Source: Dolomedes plantarius
Taxonomy: Eukaryota > Arthropoda > Arachnida > Araneae > Dolomedidae
Direction of reading: 5' to 3'
DNA length: 64,000 nucleotides
NCBI GenBank assembly: GCA_907164885.2
Contig: OU015490.1
Coordinates: forward strand, 219,331,891 to 219,395,890
Shown: one piece after another, positions 56,519 through 64,000 of the stretch
Numbering within the stretch: position 1 is the stretch's first letter
Layout of the letters: every line of letters begins with the position of its first letter
Translations under genes and position numbers: made by a program
The notes under the pieces: model-generated
Databases searched by the model: none
Seen by the model: only the letters and a program-made list of their open reading frames with translations
What the model was told of the DNA's origin: nothing

Positions 56519-57300
56519 TAGATTTTTATTACTATCTCTATATCGTAACGTTAACTTCATGCGCACACATTATTTTTAACTGGCATTCAATTGGCTGTTA
56601 AAACTTTATATTTACATCCTATTTAAAAGAAGTAGGGTGTAAATTGTAGGGTGGAAAGTTGGTAAAATTAAAATTTTGTGCAATGTATTTTAATTTCTCG
56701 ATTAAAAGTAGTTTTTTTCTAAAAATCAATTTATTTCGCTTGAAAAGCTAAATATTTTATGCACGCGGTTTATATTATTATTACTATCTTTATATCGTAA
56801 CGTTAACTTCATGCGCGAGCATTATTTTCTTATGCTTTTTTTATTATTATCATCTTTATAATAGCTTTATTTTCATATGGTTTTAAGCAACTATCGTTGT
56901 TATTCATATTATGTTGGTTTTTTATTAATTAAAAATTAAGGGTAATTAATTTCGATTCCGGAAGTTCTTATCTTTATTTTCATATGCTTTTTCATTTACG
57001 AATTATTCAAATGTTGGTTAAAAAACTTTTGCGCAATTTATATATTTGTGTGTGTTTAATTATTGAAATTAATAAATTTATATTTCTGGAGAGGATGTTT
57101 CAGATTTTAGTGGTACTATGATGAAAGGCTGAATATACCAAAATTATGAGGAGTTTATTATGGAGAGAAAAGGAATTTAATATGTAGAGGATGTTTATAG
57201 GAGTTAAATGTGGAGAGGAGTTGAATGGTTTGCAGCCCTCAATCAAACACTTCATTTTTTTAAGAGGCAACGCTGCAGTCATATCATTGTTCTATTGGAA
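56519..57300. other. AT-rich, no gene; short repeated phrase
   Basis: attactatctctatatcgtaacgttaac occurs at 56529 and nearly again at 56779 (each followed by ttcatgcgc). No coding sequence. Confidence 0.6.
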
Positions 57301-57309
57301 ATTTCTGCT

Positions 57310-57658
57310 GAACCTGTAATTGCAGCTTTTTTTTACCCCAATGATGAAAGGCTAATTCTAGCTGAATTCTGAGGAGTTTATTATAAATTTATATATTTAT
57401 AGATTTCACAAGGTTTTTTTTCTATGTTATTTATACTGTGCTTAGTTTTAAATTAATTTTGGTTAACAAACATTAGAGAATTTGACATTTTTACTTTTCA
57501 GATTTTAGTATTAAAATGATGAAAGGCTGAAATTCTGAGACGTGTATAACATTTCACATATATTTTTTATGTTATTTATACTGTGTTAATTTTTAAATTG
57601 ATTTTGGTTAACAACAAACATTCTTAAAATCCCGGGCATCGTCGGGTACTTCAGCTAG
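57310..57658 (+). repeat. Helitron 3' region with complete terminus
   Basis: Related in order to 50810-51215, ending in the hairpin and CTAG described for the composite element. Confidence 0.85.
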
Positions 57659-57659
57659 T

Positions 57660-57790
57660 ATTAAATATATAATATATAATATATTTTTATATAATATATT
57701 TTTTAAATATATTTTTTAAATATATTTTTTAATTATATAATATAATTTTAAATATATTTTTAAAAATATATTTAGTTTTTTTAAAAATCC
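57660..57790. repeat. TTTAAATATA low-complexity tract
   Basis: Degenerate TA/TTTAAA tract immediately right of the Helitron end, matching in kind the tract left of 49784. Confidence 0.85.
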
Positions 57791-58135
57791 CATTAAAGAT
57801 ATGTTTAATAGAGGCAAAAAGTCCTTTCCTACTTTGAAAAAAATTAAATAAAGAAAAACTGAAAGTTTTTTAACTGTCTTTGAAGTAGTAGTTCGATATC
57901 AAGTTTCAGACGATTTTGGACTGATCAGTGAAAACTTCATTATAACGAGGATTTTCGTTATAGTCTATGTGTTCAAGTATTAAAGTTAAGTTCTGGTAAT
58001 TATGAAATGAGGAATAATTTAATCGCTATAATTCTTTAATGTTAACTTAATGTTATTTATTATCGCTATAATTCTTTAATGTTAGCTTGAGCTATAAGCA
58101 GGTTAGCTTGTTAAATAGAATAGCATAATTTTTAG
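57791..58135. other. No gene recognised
   Basis: A short phrase ttatcgctataattctttaatgtta is repeated near 58020 and 58058 (direct repeat, about 40 bp apart). Confidence 0.5.
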
Positions 58136-59060
58136 ATGTTCCCCAATACGTGGGAGGTCTCTGAAGTTTTGCTCTGCACCATTTTTGGTGTTCTTGGAAT
58201 ACCATCTGTAAAAGTCACCTGTTTCTTTATTGCCTGGGAACCCTCTTAAAATTACTTACGTTTCCTAGGAAATGCTAGCCCTGTTTTCAATATAATTTGA
58301 TTTTTATAGTACTACCACCCTTTTTAAAAAGGACCGGATATTTCTCCTTCCTTAGGGGTAGGATAATTGCTGCTTAAAATCTCTGTTTTGGACATTGCGT
58401 GTGTAGACCTAGCGTCTCCGTTTTCCCCGATAAGATCTTTCGGCGAGTTTTGTGTTTCGCTGCGTAGGAAAACTTTATTTCTTCTCTCTGGTAAGGGAGC
58501 TACGTCCAATCAAATTTGGCGCCTTTTTACGTCAGCTTTGGTTAGGCCAATCAGCAGTCTGCGCTCCGGCCTCTCTCTCCTACTTGGCGTAGGTTTAGGT
58601 ACTTTTTGGCGGTGAATCGCCGTTTTTTCTTCTACCGGGTATCTGTCCGAAGCACGTTTCGGAGGCATTCTCGTCCGGTCGTAAGCGGCTTCCTTCTCTG
58701 CTGTGTTTCCCTTGGCGATAATTTAAGTTTGTTGCAACCCTTGCTTCGCTTGTGCACTCCTGTCCAGAGGTAAAAATAAGATAGTTCAGTGAGCCATATT
58801 TTTTTAGAGAGAGAAGTGTCTCTAATATTTTTGCGTTTAAGCACCCCATCAGTTTTTGTCCCTGCCAATGCTGCATCGGGGGGCTATTTTTTATATGTTA
58901 ATGATGCCATATAGTCTTCAGACTTTAGACCTGAACGGTCATTTTTTTGTTAAGCTCAAGTTGACCCAAGCTCATCCTTTACTTTGTATATAGTAGTTCA
59001 CTTGTATTCAAGACTGGCTCCATGTTTGCTGATATAGAATAAATAGTTTTTTATTTAAAA
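58136..59060 (+). mobile_element. Candidate solo LTR or promoter-like block
   Basis: GC-richer than its surroundings. It contains two CCAAT motifs (58505 and 58547), then a pyrimidine-rich and CG-containing stretch to about 58740, a possible splice donor (ccagag/gtaaaa near 58770), and a late AATAAA at 59039-59044 before an A run. This U3-R-like order suggests an LTR in plus orientation, but matching ends, primer site and coding region are missing. A host promoter/first exon is the alternative. Confidence 0.35.
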
Positions 59061-59888
59061 AAAATGCCTAGGCAGATTATTTAGTTCACCAGTTACTTAA
59101 CGCATTCCTTAAGATGTTGACAGTACTCACCTGTGGTTATTGTGGACAGCCAATGCCATTACGATCCTGTTTCAATTAGGCCGAAATGTACTCTGTTTTA
59201 TTTTACGAGGGTCTGAAGGTACAATCGAAGATTCTTCTAGCACCGTTGCTATTTTTTTAACGGCAGTTCATTACAAGAGCTACACTGCTGACCAAGTGTC
59301 TACTATTCTGCAGAACGGTTTCCAGTATTTGAACTCTTCATATTCTACTGAATATTTTTGGTCACCAACTCCTCCAGATATCTTCGGGATACTTCTAGAA
59401 TTCTACGATTTAGATTTGATGCCTCAACTTCTATAAGACTGATTTGTATCTTCTTCGTCAACTTTCAATAATTTAGACTGATGCCTCTTCAATATCGTCA
59501 AAATTCTTCGTAATAGACTGGTATCTTCCTTACCTTCCACCAGAAAATCATCTACGTTACATTCATTAAACCGTGTTATTGCTGCAACCTTTGCGTTATT
59601 CAGTTAACTTTGGTTGAGATCAGGTTTTAAGAGTTATCTTGTCTTATTTTTCTATTTATTTGTGCACCGTAAAATTTTCAAAACAGTTGTGCTATTAGAG
59701 CAATTTTTGTGTTATTTCAAGTGCCGTTAATTAAGTGCAATTTTACAGAGTTAAAAGAGCAAACACAACTTTCTATCTATATTTCTGCAGAGCAAGCATG
59801 TTTGATTTTAAGCATCTTTTCAATTCCATGATTTACTGTCTCTTCAACAACTTCGTCTACATCTGGCAACGTGCGATTGACTATTTCA
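59061..59888. other. No gene confirmed; 98-residue frame
   Basis: A 98-residue plus-strand frame (59140-59436) has ordinary composition but no recognised motif. Repeats of agactgat..atcttc around 59430-59530 follow it. It may belong with the LTR-like block upstream. Confidence 0.3.
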
Positions 59889-60200
59889 TACCAGAGGTCC
59901 GAGGAAGCATAGTTGTAGCGCGTCGGCTTTCGGTGATGAGGATGCTCAGATTTAATCTCGACGATCGCCATTAAATACCTCCGTATTTTGGCCAATATGG
60001 GCACATTAAATCCATAGACAAGAAAGTCCCTCTGTGAGGTCAGAGAGGGTGGGAAAGTGTACGATCCCCCAGATATCACCCCAGGGGGCGGTCTGTCAAT
60101 ATTGAGGTGGCACTCGTCTAAATTGTACTCCTATCCTTGTGGTGAAATTATAAACCGGAGTCGCTACCCTCATACTGCTAGGGGTCATTAGGAACAGAAA
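59889..60200 (+). mobile_element. tRNA-derived SINE (family C), copy 2
   Basis: Head: gttgtagcgcgtcggctttcg as A-box region (first 20 nt gttgtagcgcgtcggctttc) and a B-box relic ctcagatttaatctcga. Body blocks ccattaaatacct, atatgggca, ttaaatcc, tcccccagatatc and the 3' aaaccgg match copy 1 at 46533. Confidence 0.85.
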
Positions 60201-60506
60201 CATATTTCATACCATTGATAAGTTACACAATTCAGGCAAATCGACAAACTGTGCTAAAAAATAATTTATCTTTCTTCTCGCACTTAGGAAAAAAATTGCC
60301 TTCTAATCAAATTCAAGCCGATGTTAGAAATGTATAATTGAACGTGTAAAAATATAAACAAATCAACACAAGCAAAAAAATTAAAAGGTGGGCATAGACT
60401 GCCAAAGAAATTAACTTAAAACCTACCCTAGCATTAGAAACATAAATTACTTTTCAATAAAAGATTGCGCAGTTGCTTCATATCATCATAGTGAAAAAGG
60501 CAAATA

Positions 60507-60809
60507 TAACTAAATTTAACAAAGCTAGATAATTATAAGAAGAATGTAGGCAAAAACAATACAGAAATCAAGCACTCAGGGCTCCACGCACCAGAGGCAT
60601 GATTCCGTAGTAGTGCCGGAACTAAACCAGAAGTACGGTTGGTGAGGCTCCCTGATGACGAGACCAGTCGGTTACCTCGTACTTCTGGTTTAGTTCCGGC
60701 ACTACTACAGAATCTTGCCTCTGATGCGTGGAGCCCTGAGTGCTTGATTTCTGTATTGTTTTTGTCTACATTCTTTTTATAATTATCTAGCTCTGTTAAA
60801 TTTAGTTAT
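60507..60809. repeat. Long hairpin: 131-bp arms, 40-bp loop
   Basis: Left arm 60507-60637 and right arm 60678-60809 are reverse complements with only about seven differences by eye; the loop is 60638-60677. The arms include ctcagggctccacgca and gtgccggaactaaaccagaa. No terminal duplication flanking the whole was found. No protein. Confidence 0.95.
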
Positions 60810-62410
60810 GTATAATTGAACTTTTTGAGCATTATTTTCAACAGAGGCGTTTCGAGTAATTTCAATTTTTAGAATAAGAGAGAGAGAAACATATGGTTGA
60901 AAAACATATAAACGACGTTCTACCATAGCGGATCTGAACTTTTATAAGTCCATCGATCAATTTTGACGTTCAGTGATGTATTGCCGATCTATAGAATGAA
61001 AAAAAGCTCTTCTCTTTTCCACGCATGCTCTATATATTCAATTCAGGACTCGCTCTTGACTAGAAATATGCCGCGTAAATTCACGCTCTTTGGAAAATTC
61101 GATTGGAATTTTAAAATTTTGACTAACAGTTTTATTAATAGGGAGGCTACTGGCTCCCACCTTTTGAGGTCTCGCATTAGCTTTTCAGTATGTTTAGCAC
61201 AGCCCCCGCGCAGCAAACGGTGACCATATTGCTCCAATACCAGCCAGCTTACCAACATGTCTCGATACATGATTTTATAGCTAGTAACACAAACGGTGGT
61301 TGGCACTTATTTTACTACATCTTTTAATATCTTAAGTCATTTATATACTCGTTTCGCATATAATAGAATATGAAACAACAAAAGGATTTTTTCAAGAAAA
61401 AAATTAATTTATCGAAAGATACTGAGAACTTTCAAATTAAAAAAAAAGGCGAAAAATTAAATTTACAAAGGGGAAATTTTTCTCTCTGAATTTTTTTAAA
61501 TAACAGTATTCAAGAATTTATAACATTAGTAATTGATTAGCCATTGGTTAGTGCGGTTAAAAAAGTCCAAACGAGTGCAATTTTTTAAAAAAACATGAAT
61601 TCTTTTGCATATTGATTAGCAAAATAGTGATATAATTTATTGCAAAAACTAACTGTAATTCTATCAGGAAGATCCTGCTTTTCCTATAAAAATTTGAATG
61701 ATTTTATTTACCGCAAATATTCTTAATTTTTTAGGTTGTTTTGAGTACATAACTTAAGGGACAGATCTAAAATAATGATTAAAATACATAAAATACATAC
61801 AAGACAAATGATTAAAATAATAATTAAAAAAATTGAGTAATTTTATTTACCTCCAATGTTCTTAATTTTTTAACTTGTTCTTAGTATATAACTTAAGGGA
61901 TAGATCAAAATAATGATTTTTTTAGCGAAAAAATAAAATGTCTAAAGTTAAGCTGAACAAAAACATAAATGCTGTTATACTATCAATAATTACTCTTTTA
62001 TTTCTCTTTAGTAAAACATCCACATGTGCAATAGCTTATTATATATATTCTACGAGCCGTATTCCAAAAATCCTCTCTAAAATATCCATTGAAACTTTAG
62101 TTTTAACATCAAAAGTGTCATAAAAGACTTTCAAAATTAAAAAAAGATGACTGCGAAGATAGGAACAACTCCAAAGAAAATCTTGTCGAAATCATTAAAC
62201 TAAAAAGAATTTTTGTAAAACTTATTATCAACTCATCTCAATACATCGTCACAGAATATTAGACATTTTCTTTTTATTTCCAGGGGCAAGCAATAGACAA
62301 AAACAAAAAGGCAAAAAGTACCAAAAAAAAAAACAATCTTGTAAAACGAAGTACTGTGCATAAATAAAAAAGAAACAAAAACATGTAAGTGTAAAATAGA
62401 GAAGGAATCA
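60810..62410. other. No gene recognised
   Basis: A phrase tttatttac..ccaa.tttcttaatttttta, then acataacttaaggga.agat, is repeated near 61697-61765 and 61842-61905. Nothing else stands out. Confidence 0.5.
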
Positions 62411-62477
62411 GGACATATTATCCTTTTCCTTACGAGCTGCGATATCATGTATCCCAAGAAAACGGGTCCAAGAATAA

Positions 62478-62619
<142 letters not shown>

Positions 62620-62789
62620 TAAGAATTAATTAGAAAAAGAATGATAATTAAACAATTTACAGGGAGGCTTCAGAAAAATCTAATTTCTAGCCTTAATCAT
62701 CATTATTTATTGTATTTCGAAAATCGCCAATTCTCAATCCTAAGGAAGGGAAATTCCCTTTTTGAGAATCTAAAAATAGTATCAAACCT

Positions 62790-63060
62790 CGTCACGCCCC
62801 GGTCTCATCTTCGGTGCAACGTCATGCAGACGTCATGAGGGCATGCGCAGTTGTATTAGGAGCTTTAACACAATAGGTATTTTAAGCAGACACACGTTAG
62901 GACTGCTCCGCGTTTGAGTAGGGCGGGAGCTACGATGTGCGTGATCTTGGAGAGGTGGTTTTCGTGAAGTTGAAAGGAATAAAGATTAATTAAATGGAAG
63001 AATGTTGTCATCCTAATTGTGTGGATTTTCTATGTTACGCCACGAACTGATTGCAATAGT
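62790..63060 (+). other. GC-richer block, possibly LTR-derived
   Basis: It begins cgtcacgccccggtctc and ends gttacgccacgaac, with aataaa at 62980-62985 and a tgcgcagttg region. Coding sequence and paired ends are absent. Very tentative. Confidence 0.3.
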
Positions 63061-63147
63061 TGATTGAATGTAATAGATAAATGATTGAATATAATAGGAA
63101 GACTGCGTATTTGTGTAAACTAGTAAACGGGCGTAATACGACGCTTG

Positions 63148-63168
63148 TCATATATATATATATATATA
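63148..63168. repeat. Short (TA)n microsatellite
   Basis: About 20 bp of TA. Confidence 0.95.
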
Positions 63169-63169
63169 A

Positions 63170-63265
63170 TCCCTTTAATGCCCATTCTTACTAAGGGGTA
63201 TGACATTTTCTGTTCCAAAGAGGGAATCGGAAAAATGGACCCCGTGAGGTAAATGTTAATGGCTC
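63170..63265. repeat. Fragment related to Helitron-copy-1 sequence near 53020-53115
   Basis: Shared order with diverged spacing: atgacattttc.gtt, aaagag.ga.tc.gaaaaa.gga, ccgt.ag.taaa and gttaatgg/gttactatgg. Confidence 0.55.
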
Positions 63266-63498
63266 AATGCTCTTACCTCCCAATATCGGCTACAGAGAGC
63301 CAGAGCCGACAGTGTCACAGGTCTGGAGTTGGAAAATATCCATAATTTGTTGTTTATCCCAAATAGTGGAGAAAGGGCTCTGTAGAATTTCCAAGTGACT
63401 CAGATATATAACTAAACAGCTACGACCGTTTAAAAGCCGGATGATAGCTACCGAATCCTTTCTTGGAAAATCTGGAATGAATGCAATATCAGAGATTT

Positions 63499-63541
<43 letters not shown>

Positions 63542-64000
63542 AAAAATTGATTGTTTAAGTATTTTTTTTAGCATTGAAGATGAGAATAATCAAACAGAGA
63601 GCTAACAATAAAACAAAGCCAACAATAAAATCTTTACTCAGATGGCAAAATCTCAGATGGCAAATTTTCTTAAAAAACAGAGTTTTTCACATTCCATATT
63701 CTCGTTCGGCGATATTTTCTATTTACTGTAACTACTATCAGTAAGAGCCAACTATTTTTCTGAAACATTGGTACCACGTTTGCTCATGTAAAACAAATTA
63801 ATGATTTTTCATGACAACTTGAATCTTACAATTGCTGTTACGTAAATTTATTATAATAACATCTTGCCATCTGAGCACAGAAATATTGATAGTCGTTCTC
63901 TTTAATAAATAATTATTTTACATTAAATAATAATGTATTATTAATCAGTTCCTTAGAGTTTGCCTAACTATGATATGAAAGCTAACAATAAAATATCGAT
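63266..64000. other. No gene; 39-bp poly(A)
   Basis: A run of A at 63500-63539 yields a spurious poly-phenylalanine frame on the minus strand. It might be the tail of a retrocopy, but nothing upstream is recognisable. aagctaacaataaaat occurs near 63600 and again at 63979. Confidence 0.6.

Larger units (their letters stand above)
49784..57658 (+). mobile_element. Composite Helitron region (5' TC end to 3' CTAG end)
   Basis: A Helitron-type 5' end, tctaatatataaaaatgaat preceded by A, lies at 49784. At 57631-57658 there is a 3' end with a GC hairpin (cccgggcatcgtcggg) and tcagctag followed by T. The sequence outside both ends is the same kind of TTTAAATATA low complexity. A second, decayed 3' hairpin (cccgggcaacgccgg) at 51193-51207 shows that at least two plus-strand copies may be involved. 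No Rep/helicase coding was found, so these are non-autonomous. Two minus-strand Helitrons and another element are nested within. Whether the outer ends belong to one insertion is uncertain. Confidence 0.6.

Noticed and set aside
59120..59140. Minus-strand splice donor (cacag/gtgagtac)
   Set aside because: The donor consensus is good, but the upstream minus-strand sequence has stops in the relevant frame and no acceptor or coding exon was found.
63290..63574. Poly-phenylalanine protein on the minus strand
   Set aside because: Caused by the 39-bp poly(A) run.

Overview
The window is AT-rich animal DNA with no intact protein-coding gene, no complete rRNA or tRNA gene and no bacterial gene organisation. 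It is almost entirely a nested, decaying collection of transposable elements, satellites and microsatellites. The mix (several Tc1-like elements, a DD41D-type mariner, a mariner half-element, a Copia retrotransposon whose primer site resembles that of Drosophila copia, tRNA-derived SINEs, Helitrons with CTAG ends) points to an arthropod. A spider or other chelicerate is my guess from general familiarity, not something the sequence proves.

Layout. 0-6 kb: three Tc1-like elements or relics (304-2016, about 2335-2966, 4311-5820) next to (TA)n arrays; the first carries a 287-bp hAT MITE. 7.5-11.3 kb: a 90-bp tandem repeat split by a SINE, a piggyBac-like element with TTAA ends and a possible hAT MITE. 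13.5-14.8 kb: a mariner with an apparent D,D,D triad. 15.6-23.4 kb: an almost full-length but dead Copia element (15904-21912) next to a nearly complete Tc1-like element (21950-23420); a 270-bp piece of that Tc1 element plus its flank is duplicated on the other side of Copia. 24.0-24.8 kb: a mariner rearranged into an inverted repeat. 29.6-30.6 kb: a 5'-truncated LINE with a perfect 13-bp target duplication, itself split by a 492-bp insertion. 30.9-34 kb: a 2.2-kb hAT-like element containing an LTR-like GC-rich block, then a complete 178-bp SINE with an 11-bp target duplication. 35-43.6 kb: several unrelated tandem repeats (about 130, 282, 282 and 203 bp). 44.5-49 kb: a pogo/Tigger-like MITE, a 1.4-kb hAT carrying a SINE, and an 818-bp element with perfect 8-bp target duplications whose family I cannot name. 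49.8-57.7 kb: a composite Helitron region with two end-to-end Helitrons inside, a further inverted-repeat element inside one of those, and tRNA-like segments. 58-64 kb: LTR-like fragments, another SINE copy, a 131-bp-arm hairpin and simple repeats.

Nothing here works together as a pathway. What the window offers is a readable nesting history and several non-autonomous elements that may be undescribed. The best candidates for a second look are the 818-bp element (48144-48961), the tRNA-like modules within Helitrons, the duplication around Copia, and two long inverted repeats (24033-24834 and 60507-60809) that could make double-stranded RNA.
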